Assembly (NCBI GenBank): GCA_002470695.1
Contig: DKNM01000101.1
Coordinates: 48,713 to 58,018, forward strand
Direction: 5' to 3'
Length of the DNA: 9,306 nt
DNA from: Candidatus Neomicrothrix sp. UBA7388
GTDB taxonomy: Bacteria > Actinomycetota > Acidimicrobiia > Acidimicrobiales > Poriferisodalaceae
The position numbers were made by a program, and so were the translations under genes. Positions 1 through 5,851 of the stretch are shown here, piece by piece; the first letter of the stretch is position 1, and the number at the start of each line of letters is the position of its first letter. The notes below the pieces were generated by a model. It made no database searches. It saw nothing but the letters and a program-made list of their open reading frames with translations, and had not been told where the DNA came from.

Positions 1-1236
1 CGGGGGTGCTGGGGCCGGAGGCGGAGGCGGAGGTGCTGCAACTGAACTCGTTTCGTCTGGAGAATTAGATGCTTCGGTGCTAGCCAAAGCCTCACGAGCC
101 CTCGCTGCGGGGGCCTCTTTATTGGAGGTTCTATTTGGCTCCTGATTGCCTTCCGGTGTCTTGTCCCCTTGGCGAGAGGTAGCTTGCGTTGACAACTCAT
201 TCGCAAACAAGCGAACCAAAGCCAAGTCAAGTACTAGCCGAGGGTCAGGTGCTTGACGCATATCAATGAGAGCTTGACCGAGAAGCTCTAAAGCTCTCAC
301 GTTTACGGCTCGCGTCATCTCCCCAGCTATGTGGGTAAGCGTGACAATGTCTTCCGAAGTTAAATCGGAGGATGTGACGCCGGCACCAGCAAGAAAAATA
401 TCGCGCAATTTCCGTGTCAATCGATATGCCAAATCTCTGGGATCGACGCCAGCAGCAACTGCGTCAGAAACAGCTGCCATTGATATGACAAGATCTTGCG
501 CTGCGATACCAGCAACCAAAGGATCTACGCTCACATTATTTTTTGGAACGCCGCCAGCTGTGATGACCTGGTCAAGAGCAGAAAGCGTGTCACGCACAGA
601 TCCAGATCCGCGTTGCACTACATACTCGAGAGTTGCCGAATCGACATCGAGATTCGCCTGCTCCGCGATGTGTTTTACGTGGTCGCCTAAAATCTCTGGT
701 GGGACCAACGCTAACTCAACGTGCTGAGTACGGCTTCTGATCGTCGGCAGAACCTTTTGCGGATCCGTAGTCGCAAGAATGAAAATCACATGTTCGGGAG
801 GTTCCTCAAGAGTCTTTAACAAAGCATTGGATGCAGCAGCGGTGAGCATGTGAACTTCATCTAACAAATAAACTTTTCTCTCACCCGGACTACCAAGGGC
901 CGCATTAGAAGTTATTTCCCTTATGTTTGCGACATTGTTATTTGATGCTGCATCAAGCTCAACCAAATCCATCGAACTACCCGATTCGATGGCGATACAA
1001 CTCTCGCAGACACCGCAAGGCTCCCCTCCATCGGTCCTCTCGCGACAGTTCAGCGCTTTAGCGAGAATGCGGGCGGTTGAGGTTTTACCTGTTCCTCTAG
1101 GACCGCTCAGAAGATAGGCGTGACCAACGCGGTCTTCCATGACGGCATTCCGCAAAGCCGCCACTAGGTGATCTTGACCGATTACTTCTGAAAAGTTTCG
1201 AGGGCGATAACGCCTGTAAAGAGACTGGAAGACCAT
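1..1236 (-). CDS. dnaX: DNA polymerase III subunit gamma/tau (partial, C-terminus off left edge)
   Basis: This is the AAA+ clamp-loader subunit that loads the beta sliding clamp and, in its tau form, ties the loader to the polymerase. The 412 visible residues begin MVFQSLYRRYRP, a typical DnaX start. They include the P-loop GPRGTGKT (45-52), four zinc-type cysteines (C64, C74, C77, C80), Walker B LLDEVH with D126/E127, sensor 1 ATTD (155-158) and the sensor-2 arginine in GSGSVRD (R215). The collar-type domain III follows to about residue 350, then a low-complexity linker that becomes a proline/alanine run where the window ends. The tau-specific tail is therefore not seen. The ATG at 1236 is chosen because the conserved N-terminus begins exactly there. 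There is no clear Shine-Dalgarno, but a TAGCAT hexamer lies 9 nt upstream. The gene is divergent from the SRP RNA. Identification is very secure; subunit forms are inferred. Confidence 0.97.
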   Translation of the reverse strand, partial: MVFQSLYRRYRPRNFSEVIGQDHLVAALRNAVMEDRVGHAYLLSGPRGTGKTSTARILAKALNCRERTDGGEPCGVCESCIAIESGSSMDLVELDAASNNNVANIREITSNAALGSPGERKVYLLDEVHMLTAAASNALLKTLEEPPEHVIFILATTDPQKVLPTIRSRTQHVELALVPPEILGDHVKHIAEQANLDVDSATLEYVVQRGSGSVRDTLSALDQVITAGGVPKNNVSVDPLVAGIAAQDLVISMAAVSDAVAAGVDPRDLAYRLTRKLRDIFLAGAGVTSSDLTSEDIVTLTHIAGEMTRAVNVRALELLGQALIDMRQAPDPRLVLDLALVRLFANELSTQATSRQGDKTPEGNQEPNRTSNKEAPAARAREALASTEASNSPDETSSVAAPPPPPPAPAPP

Positions 1237-1245
1237 TACTTGGTG

Positions 1246-1251
1246 ATGCTA
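1246..1251 (-). promoter_or_regulatory. Putative -10 element for dnaX
   Basis: TAGCAT on the minus strand fits the relaxed actinobacterial TAnnnT pattern and ends 9 nt before the dnaX ATG, so the mRNA would have a leader of only a few bases. It lies in one arm of the inverted repeat 1248-1255/1276-1283. No good -35 is visible at normal spacing. Confidence 0.4.
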
Positions 1252-1283
1252 CTTGTGTGCCGACGCTGCGAGGGGCAAGTAGC
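1248..1283. repeat. 8-bp inverted repeat between dnaX and SRP RNA
   Basis: GCTACTTG (1248-1255) and its perfect reverse complement CAAGTAGC (1276-1283) are separated by 20 bp. Each arm contains the start of the outward-facing -10-like hexamer of its own strand. It could be a regulator site or simply two similar promoters placed back to back. Confidence 0.6.
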
Positions 1284-1285
1284 CT
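1280..1285 (+). promoter_or_regulatory. Putative -10 element for the SRP RNA / tRNA-Ser / tadA transcript
   Basis: TAGCCT mirrors the dnaX hexamer and would start transcription near 1292, a few bases before the SRP RNA stem at 1297. A second AT-rich option, TAATAG (1285-1290), overlaps it. No consensus -35 is seen. Confidence 0.35.
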
Positions 1286-1296
1286 AATAGAGCGTC

Positions 1297-1422
1297 ATCG
1301 TTCCTCGTGGCGGCCGGGTCCTGTGCAACAACGACCCGTGAATCGAGTCAGGGCCGGGAGGCAGCAGCTCTCAGCGGATTTCGTTGTGTGCCGCAGATCA
1401 CCTGGCCGCCTCGTGGAACGAT
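1297..1422 (+). ncRNA. ffs: Signal recognition particle RNA, small bacterial (4.5S) type
   Basis: SRP RNA is the scaffold of the particle that binds Ffh and targets nascent membrane and secreted proteins to FtsY and the translocon. The universally conserved Ffh-binding tip is visible: GUCAGG (1347-1352), a GGGA tetraloop (1355-1358) where GGAA is common, and AGCAGC (1363-1368). The 5' and 3' ends pair in a long rod. 1297-1304 pairs perfectly with 1415-1422, and the helix continues past two U-U mismatches through GCGGCC (1310-1315) with GGCCGC (1404-1409). At about 126 nt it lacks the Alu part found in Bacillus. It lies 6 nt before tRNA-Ser(GGA), so both are probably cut from one transcript. 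Its place beside dnaX and tadA matches the B. subtilis order. Exact ends come from pairing and may be off by a few bases. Confidence 0.93.
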
Positions 1423-1428
1423 GAACAA

Positions 1429-1516
1429 GGAGAGTTGCCAGAGCGGACGAATGGGCTCGCTTGGAAAGCGTGTGAGGTCTAACCGGCCTCCGTGGGTTCG
1501 AATCCCACACTCTCCG
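1429..1516 (+). tRNA. tRNA-Ser (anticodon GGA)
   Basis: This is a class II serine tRNA reading UCC and UCU. The acceptor GGAGAGU (1429-1435) pairs with ACUCUCC (1509-1515) and is followed by discriminator G1516 and an encoded CCA (1517-1519). The anticodon loop UUGGAAA puts GGA at 1463-1465. The variable arm GAGGUC/GGCCUC has a UAACC loop. The T-arm is GUGGG-UUCGAAU-CCCAC. The anticodon stem has one U-U mismatch (1457/1471). Its D-arm and T-arm match those of the tRNA-Ser at 2001-2087. The final A of CCA is also the A of the tadA start codon. Confidence 0.96.
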
Positions 1517-1518
1517 CC

Positions 1519-1965
1519 ATGACTGACGAAGAAGCAATCCGTTTAGCTATTCAGGAAGCGAAGCTTGCCCTCGAACACGAGGACGTACCAATTGGGGCTT
1601 TGGTAATAGTCGATAACGAAGTAATTGCATCTCGTCACAACGAACGACAACTAACAGGAGACCCAACAGCGCACGCCGAAGTTCTGGCGCTAAGAGAAGC
1701 TGCAGAGAAATTGGGCACATGGCATCTTGAGGGCGCCACGCTGGTCTCAACGCTAGAGCCTTGCCCCATGTGCGCCGGAGCGGCGATTAACTCACGAATA
1801 ACGAGAGTTATCTTCGGAGCCCATGACCCAAAGGCCGGCGCTGCGGAAACTTTGTACAACCTGTTTGCAGACCCACGTTTAAACCATCAAGCAGAAGTAA
1901 CCAGCGGCATTCTTGCGGTCGAGTGCGGCGAACTTCTCTCGAACTTCTTCAGCGCACGCAGATAA
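1519..1965 (+). CDS. tadA: tRNA-specific adenosine deaminase TadA
   Basis: TadA is a zinc deaminase that converts the wobble adenosine (A34) of tRNA-Arg(ACG) to inosine, letting one tRNA read CGU, CGC and CGA. The 148-residue product has the normal family length. It carries the HAE motif (H52 zinc ligand, E54 proton shuttle), PCPMC (81-85, ligands C82 and C85) and a conserved DPKAGA segment near 103-108. The start at 1519 gives the typical TadA N-terminus MTDEEAIRLA. An in-frame GTG at 1492 lies inside the tRNA T-arm and would add nine residues with no family resemblance. There is no Shine-Dalgarno because the preceding bases are the tRNA acceptor. Translation must therefore begin on a leaderless or processed RNA, or after read-through of unprocessed tRNA. 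Function is secure; the expression route is inferred. Confidence 0.96.
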   Translation: MTDEEAIRLAIQEAKLALEHEDVPIGALVIVDNEVIASRHNERQLTGDPTAHAEVLALREAAEKLGTWHLEGATLVSTLEPCPMCAGAAINSRITRVIFGAHDPKAGAAETLYNLFADPRLNHQAEVTSGILAVECGELLSNFFSARR

Positions 1966-2000
1966 ACCAGGTCATACGCGAATAACGCGAAACAGCTTGG

Positions 2001-2087
2001 CGGAAGGTGTGGGATTCGAACCCACGGTGACCCGGAGGCCACAACGGCTTTCGAGGCCGCCCCATTCGTCCGCTCTGGCAACCTTCC
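2001..2087 (-). tRNA. tRNA-Ser (anticodon CGA)
   Basis: This is a class II serine tRNA reading UCG, on the minus strand. Acceptor GGAAGGU (2087-2081) pairs with ACCUUCC (2008-2002), followed by discriminator G (2001) and encoded CCA (2000-1998). The loop CUCGAAA gives CGA at 2053-2051. The variable arm is GUGGCC-UCCG-GGUCAC. Its D-arm and T-arm are the same as in the tRNA-Ser at 1429, so the two genes form an inverted pair around tadA. Confidence 0.96.
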
Positions 2088-2094
2088 GCTCAAG

Positions 2095-2100
2095 ATCCTA
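2095..2100 (-). promoter_or_regulatory. Putative -10 element for tRNA-Ser(CGA)
   Basis: TAGGAT on the minus strand ends 7 nt before the first base of the tRNA, so transcription would start at or one base before the mature 5' end. No -35 at ideal spacing is seen; TTGATG (2126-2121) is 20 bp away. Confidence 0.45.
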
Positions 2101-2221
2101 CCGCCCCTGGCTCTCTCCAACATCAACGAAGACCTAGCAAGCAGTGCTATCTACGATTCGGCCTTGTTTCCCGCCTAAGGTCATTTGGAAGAATTTGAAT
2201 CACCTCACGTTTGGTTACAGC

Positions 2222-3475
2222 ATGGCAACACATACCTGGTCAGTAGGAGAGCTGTGCGGAGCAATTAGAGACACTCTGAGGGCCGTTTTCCAAGATGAAC
2301 TCTGGATCGAGGGTGAAATTAGTGGCTTTAAGCCACATTCATCAGGCCACGTTTACTTCGACCTGGTTGAGCCCGATAATAAAGGTCGTCAAGTTGACAA
2401 GATGTCAGTCGTCTTATGGAAAGGGCGGCGCCAGGACATTGATTCACTACTCAATGCGGCGGCAGCAGGCCAATTGACCGACGGCATCAAAGTAAGAATC
2501 CGAGGAGAGTTGTCGTTTTACGCTCCTCAAGGTCGCGTTCAAGTCCAGATGACTAGCATCGATCCGCACCATACTCTTGGACAGTTAGCAGTTGACAGAG
2601 ACAGAGTCCTTCAACGGCTTGCTGAGTCCAACCTGTTAGAGGCGAATTCGACACTACCGATTCCAGCGGTCCCGCTTCACGTCGGGCTCATCACGTCAGA
2701 AGGAAGCGCCGCATATAACGACTTCGTCAAAGAAATAACATCTAGCGCTTATCCGTTCAGGATCTCGCTTGCACATTCAGCGGTTCAAGGATCGGACGCC
2801 CCAACAAGCTTGGCCAATTCTCTCGGCTCTCTAATAGATCTCGATGTCGACGTTATCGCGATCGTAAGAGGCGGAGGTGCTCGCACCGACCTCATGGCCT
2901 TCGACCTAGAAAGCGTTGCTCATGCAGTTGCGACATGCCCCGTGCCAGTTCTTTCCGGTATTGGTCATGAAATCGACAGGTCAGTAGTAGACGAAGTTGC
3001 GCACACTGCATATAAAACACCAACAGCTTGTGCGGCTGCAATCGTCCAGCGGGTCGCAAGGTTTGACCAAAACTTGACGACCGTCGCTAGGCAAATCGTT
3101 AATCTTGCCTCCAACTGCCACAACCGAGCAGCCGACGCTATCGCTTCAACCGCAAGCGCAATCAATGATCGTACTCAGCGAACCATCGGGATAAAGAATC
3201 AGCAGATCTCAGCTGCAAACACCAGAGTCCGGGATCTCGCTTTGATGTCAATTGAACGACATTCGCAACGGCTTGGTCGAATGACAGATTTAGTCGCAGC
3301 TCTTCATCCGCAGCGAACGCTAGCCCGCGGCTTTTCAATTACTCGCAATGACCTAGGCGAAGTTGTCCGAGGTCCCATCGCTGCAGGATCAAAACTTGTC
3401 ACGGAAACAGCAGATTCAGTCATCAAGAGCACCGTAAGCGCATCTAAAGCCATCACCGATAAGGAAACGCAATGA
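2222..3475 (+). CDS. xseA: Exodeoxyribonuclease VII large subunit
   Basis: XseA is the catalytic subunit of exonuclease VII, which degrades single-stranded DNA from both ends and acts in mismatch repair and DNA-damage processing. The 417-residue product has an OB-fold region (about 5-100, with IEGEISGFKPHSSGHVYFDL) and then the catalytic domain. Family blocks visible are GLITSEGSAAYNDF, RGGG (216-219) with a following DL..FD, and the active-site segment SGIGHEID (245-252) leading to TPTA. A helical, coiled-coil-like stretch follows, then the C-terminal ARGFSITRN block. The ATG at 2222 places the N-terminus where homologues begin; an in-frame GTG at 2144 would add 26 residues without family character. 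There is no obvious Shine-Dalgarno. A TAAGGT hexamer at 2176 might be the -10. The stop overlaps the xseB start (ATGA), so the two subunits are translationally coupled. Confidence 0.96.
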   Translation: MATHTWSVGELCGAIRDTLRAVFQDELWIEGEISGFKPHSSGHVYFDLVEPDNKGRQVDKMSVVLWKGRRQDIDSLLNAAAAGQLTDGIKVRIRGELSFYAPQGRVQVQMTSIDPHHTLGQLAVDRDRVLQRLAESNLLEANSTLPIPAVPLHVGLITSEGSAAYNDFVKEITSSAYPFRISLAHSAVQGSDAPTSLANSLGSLIDLDVDVIAIVRGGGARTDLMAFDLESVAHAVATCPVPVLSGIGHEIDRSVVDEVAHTAYKTPTACAAAIVQRVARFDQNLTTVARQIVNLASNCHNRAADAIASTASAINDRTQRTIGIKNQQISAANTRVRDLALMSIERHSQRLGRMTDLVAALHPQRTLARGFSITRNDLGEVVRGPIAAGSKLVTETADSVIKSTVSASKAITDKETQ

Positions 3476-3675
3476 CTTCGTCAGAACTAACCTTTCAAGC
3501 CGCGACCCAAGAATTAGAATCAATACTTCAAAAACTTGATTCTGACGAGGTCAATATTGACTCACTGACGGTAGATCTTGAACGCGCTTCAGAACTAATT
3601 AACTGGTGCAGAACCAGACTTGAAGCAACACGCGTCGACGTCGAACGAATTGTCACAGGTCTGGAAGACGATTAG
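3472..3675 (+). CDS. xseB: Exodeoxyribonuclease VII small subunit
   Basis: XseB is the small helical subunit; several copies wrap the XseA coiled coil to make active exonuclease VII. The 67-residue product starts TFQAATQELESILQKLDSDEVNIDSLTVDLERASELI, which follows the family pattern FEeal.eLE.Iv..Le.ge..Le.sl..fe.g..L closely. Length is normal. The ATG sits within xseA's last codons (ATGA overlap), and an AAGGA ribosome-binding site (3461-3465) stands 6 nt ahead. This is one of the few clear Shine-Dalgarno sites in the window. The stop TAG is 30 nt before a strong stem-loop. Confidence 0.95.
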   Translation: MTSSELTFQAATQELESILQKLDSDEVNIDSLTVDLERASELINWCRTRLEATRVDVERIVTGLEDD

Positions 3676-3696
3676 AGCTTTCATTTTTCGGGTTCT

Positions 3697-3702
3697 TAAA
3701 AT
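3697..3702 (+). promoter_or_regulatory. Possible -10 element before the 3706-3817 hairpin region
   Basis: TAAAAT differs from TATAAT at one base and ends 3 nt before the first base of the large hairpin. It could start a small RNA in the xseB downstream region. No convincing -35 is present 16-18 bp upstream, so it may be a chance AT-rich patch. Confidence 0.25.
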
Positions 3703-3705
3703 GAT

Positions 3706-3743
3706 GTGAGCCGAGGGAGTCGGTGGGTCCTCCCTCGGCTCAC
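3706..3743 (+). terminator. 14-bp perfect stem-loop downstream of xseB
   Basis: GTGAGCCGAGGGAG (3706-3719) is perfectly complementary to CTCCCTCGGCTCAC (3730-3743), with a 10-nt loop. No T-run follows on the plus strand, so a classical intrinsic terminator is not shown. It may act as a U-less terminator, an mRNA 3' barrier, or the 5' hairpin of a small RNA. Loop bases GTGGG (3723-3727) could pair with CCCAC (3750-3754). Confidence 0.6.
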
Positions 3744-3785
3744 GGAACGCCCACGGATTGGTGGGAAATCCGGAGCGCATGCCAA

Positions 3786-3817
3786 GCGGTTCAACAGATA
3801 GCGAACCGCAATCTTTT
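3786..3817 (+). terminator. Hairpin with short T-run, likely intrinsic terminator
   Basis: GCGGTTC (3786-3792) and GAACCGC (3803-3809) form a 7-bp stem with a 10-nt loop, followed at once by AATCTTTT. This is the best intrinsic-terminator shape in the gap and would end either the xseAB mRNA or a small RNA covering 3706-3817. Confidence 0.5.
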
Positions 3818-3819
3818 CC

Positions 3820-3858
3820 GGGGCATGTATAGAAAAAGATTACACTTTCTCTGGCCCC
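3820..3858 (+). other. Nested weak stem-loop in the gap before the S9 peptidase
   Basis: GGGGC (3820-3824) can pair with GCCCC (3854-3858), and inside it AGAAA (3831-3835) with TTTCT (3846-3850). The pairs are short, so this may be chance. It is listed because 3676-3950 has no gene and this is what that part holds. Confidence 0.25.
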
Positions 3859-3888
3859 ACAACTTCAGTGCCGCAGCATAGCGACGCA

Positions 3889-3923
3889 TTAACGTGGTGT
3901 CGTTAAAATTCGAATGAATTTTA
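3889..3923. promoter_or_regulatory. Two overlapping palindromes and -10-like TAAAAT ahead of the S9 peptidase
   Basis: TTAACG (3889-3894) and CGTTAA (3901-3906) form a palindrome with a 6-bp spacer. TAAAATTC (3904-3911) and GAATTTTA (3916-3923) form a second with a 4-bp spacer, and the two share TAA (3904-3906). TAAAAT (3904-3909) would be a good -10, starting transcription near 3916 with a 35-nt leader to the TTG start. A repressor bound here would block that promoter. The promoter and operator roles are inferred; the symmetry is directly visible. Confidence 0.4.
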
Positions 3924-3950
3924 GAACTTTTGAGCATTTTTAGGACCATT

Positions 3951-5849
3951 TTGAAAACAAACTTGCCTTATGGGAGCTGGCCTTCGAAGCTCACCTCTTC
4001 CGCATTGGCTAAAGGCGCCATTCGCCTTTCCGAACCGACAGTTTTCAACAACGATATTTACTGGCTAGAAGGACGTCCAGAGGAATCGGGCCGAACAGCA
4101 ATCGTCAAATACCATGACGAAACCGCGAGCACTCTCGGTCCAGCCGATCTGAATGTTCGGACTTTGGTCCATGAGTACGGGGGTGGTTCTTGGCTACCGA
4201 CGTCTAACGGCATTTTGTTGACCTCATTGATAGATCAGCGCATCTGGTTGCTCAATGGGGATCTCCAACCAATAACGTCCTCACCGTCGGATTCCCACCT
4301 GAGGTTTGCGAACGGAACTTCGGTTCCCAACACAACAGAAACTGTATGGGTTGTCGAGCGGCATCGAGATGACAGTCCAACACCAGATAATTTGCTCGCG
4401 ACCGTAACTTTGGACGGACACATAGAGGAAATTGCTACAGGGGCAGACTTCTACTCGTCTCCAGTTGTATCCCCAGATGGCGAATCACTCGCATATCTTT
4501 CGTGGAACCATCCATCTATGCCTTGGGATCATGTCCGGCTGCATTTGGCGAAAAGGATTAAGGGCAAGTGGCGCCACCACCAAATACTCGTTGACGGCCC
4601 AGCACTGCAACAACCAAAATTTTCACCTGAGGGAGAGCTGCACATAGTCAGCGACGAAACCGGGTGGTGGAACATCCACAAAGTCGACTTGGAAAATGGT
4701 TTAACTCAGCCAATTTTTTCAGCACAGTATGAGTTCGGCGTGCCGGGTTGGGTCTTTGGACAGCAGACCTACGCATGGTCAGACGACGCTATCTGGTGTA
4801 CCTGGATAGATAAGGGGACAGGACATATCGGCCGCATCGTCGAGTCAGAACTGCTCGAGGTTGATTGCGGGCTAACTGAATTCAACGGTCTCAGCATGCT
4901 TGAAGACGGGCGGGCAGTGACAGTTGCAGCAAGCTGGACATCTCAGGCAGCGGTTGTAATTATCGCTGCGGATGGCTCTGTAGAAAAGCTCAACAACTCG
5001 CAAGAGAGTCCACTGCCTTCCGAAGAAATTTCAACTCCTACTTCGATGTCAGTCCCTGATCTCGATGGAGATGACACCTACTGCTTTTACTTTGCTCCCT
5101 TAAACTCTAAATTCTTTTCCCAATCGGGGCTGCCTCCACTGATTCTTCTTAGTCATGGAGGTCCCACAGGGGCGGCAAGATCTTCCTACGATCTAGCGAT
5201 TCAGTTTTGGACAAACCGGGGCTTCGCCGTAGTCGATGTCAATTACCGCGGGAGCACGGGTTTCGGCACTGAGTACCGGAACAAGCTGAGACGTAAGTGG
5301 GGTATCGCCGATACAGAAGACTGTGTTGGGGCGGCTAGATTCTTAGCGAATCAAGGGCTCGCAGATCCGAAACGACTTGTAATCAAAGGCGGATCTGCAG
5401 GGGGGTACACAACGTTACGCGCGCTGACGACGACTGACGTTTTCGCTGCCGGCATCTCGCGTTACGGAGTAGCGGATCTCGCGACCCTCGCCGAGGACAC
5501 CCACAAATTTGAGGCCCGATATCTAGATTCGCTTGTAGGCGAATGGCCAGCTGAGCGGGATATTTACGATGAACGATCGCCTATTCATCACGCGGATCGC
5601 CTAGTAACTCCAATGATCGTGCTGCAAGGGTCCGAAGACCCGGTAGTTCCTCCCTCGCAGGCAGAGCAACTAGTAGACGCTCTCCAAGCAGCAGGCATTC
5701 CTCATTCATATGTACTCTTTGCCGGAGAGAGTCATGGTTTCCGCCAAGCTGAAACTATCTCAGCCGCTCTTGATGCGGAACTATCGTTCCTAGGCCAAAT
5801 ATTGGGATTCGAACCACATGACGAAATCACGCCCATAACTATTCTTTAA
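3951..5849 (+). CDS. S9-family serine peptidase (dipeptidyl aminopeptidase / acylaminoacyl-peptidase type)
   Basis: This 632-residue protein is predicted to be a cytoplasmic prolyl-oligopeptidase-family enzyme that trims short peptides. An N-terminal beta-propeller-like half (about 30-340, with WD-type repeats such as SPVVSPDGESLAYLSW) gates access to a C-terminal alpha/beta-hydrolase (about 370-632). That half carries HGGP (402-405, oxyanion hole), the nucleophile in GGSAGGYT (Ser482), the acid in GSEDPVVPP (Asp563) and the base in ESHGF (His595). There is no signal peptide. The start is taken as TTG 3951 because TAGGA (3941-3945) lies 5 nt ahead and MKTNLPYGSWPS matches my recollection of related N-termini. 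An in-frame TTG at 3930 would add seven residues. It ends 2 bp from the convergent CapA-like gene. Family assignment is firm; substrate preference is unknown. Confidence 0.92.
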   Translation: MKTNLPYGSWPSKLTSSALAKGAIRLSEPTVFNNDIYWLEGRPEESGRTAIVKYHDETASTLGPADLNVRTLVHEYGGGSWLPTSNGILLTSLIDQRIWLLNGDLQPITSSPSDSHLRFANGTSVPNTTETVWVVERHRDDSPTPDNLLATVTLDGHIEEIATGADFYSSPVVSPDGESLAYLSWNHPSMPWDHVRLHLAKRIKGKWRHHQILVDGPALQQPKFSPEGELHIVSDETGWWNIHKVDLENGLTQPIFSAQYEFGVPGWVFGQQTYAWSDDAIWCTWIDKGTGHIGRIVESELLEVDCGLTEFNGLSMLEDGRAVTVAASWTSQAAVVIIAADGSVEKLNNSQESPLPSEEISTPTSMSVPDLDGDDTYCFYFAPLNSKFFSQSGLPPLILLSHGGPTGAARSSYDLAIQFWTNRGFAVVDVNYRGSTGFGTEYRNKLRRKWGIADTEDCVGAARFLANQGLADPKRLVIKGGSAGGYTTLRALTTTDVFAAGISRYGVADLATLAEDTHKFEARYLDSLVGEWPAERDIYDERSPIHHADRLVTPMIVLQGSEDPVVPPSQAEQLVDALQAAGIPHSYVLFAGESHGFRQAETISAALDAELSFLGQILGFEPHDEITPITIL

Positions 5850-5851
5850 TT

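Noticed and set aside
1492..1518. Nine-residue N-terminal extension of TadA from an in-frame GTG
   Set aside because: It lies in the tRNA T-arm and acceptor, and the conserved TadA N-terminus begins at the ATG 1519.
1295..1537. Minus-strand open frame containing WDSNPRRPVRPHTLSKRAHSSALATL
   Set aside because: This is the translation of the reverse strand of tRNA-Ser(GGA) and the SRP RNA. Such tRNA-derived peptides are a known annotation artefact.
1971..1995. CGCG-AATAA-CGCG near-hairpin between tadA and tRNA-Ser(CGA) as a terminator
   Set aside because: The stem is only 4 bp and there is no T-run on either strand.
1913..2137. Plus-strand open frame with the GVGFEPTVTRRPQRLSRPPHSSALATF string
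   Set aside because: It is the antisense of tRNA-Ser(CGA). The same kind of peptide appears over the other tRNA-Ser, which explains the resemblance without any protein.
2144..2221. 26-residue N-terminal extension of XseA from a GTG
   Set aside because: XseA homologues begin around ..WSVGEL; the extension shows no family pattern and has no ribosome site.
3706..3817. Known riboswitch or 6S, RNase P or tmRNA in the xseB downstream gap
   Set aside because: I looked for cobalamin, TPP, glycine and RNase P core strings and found none; it is kept only as an unnamed candidate structured RNA.
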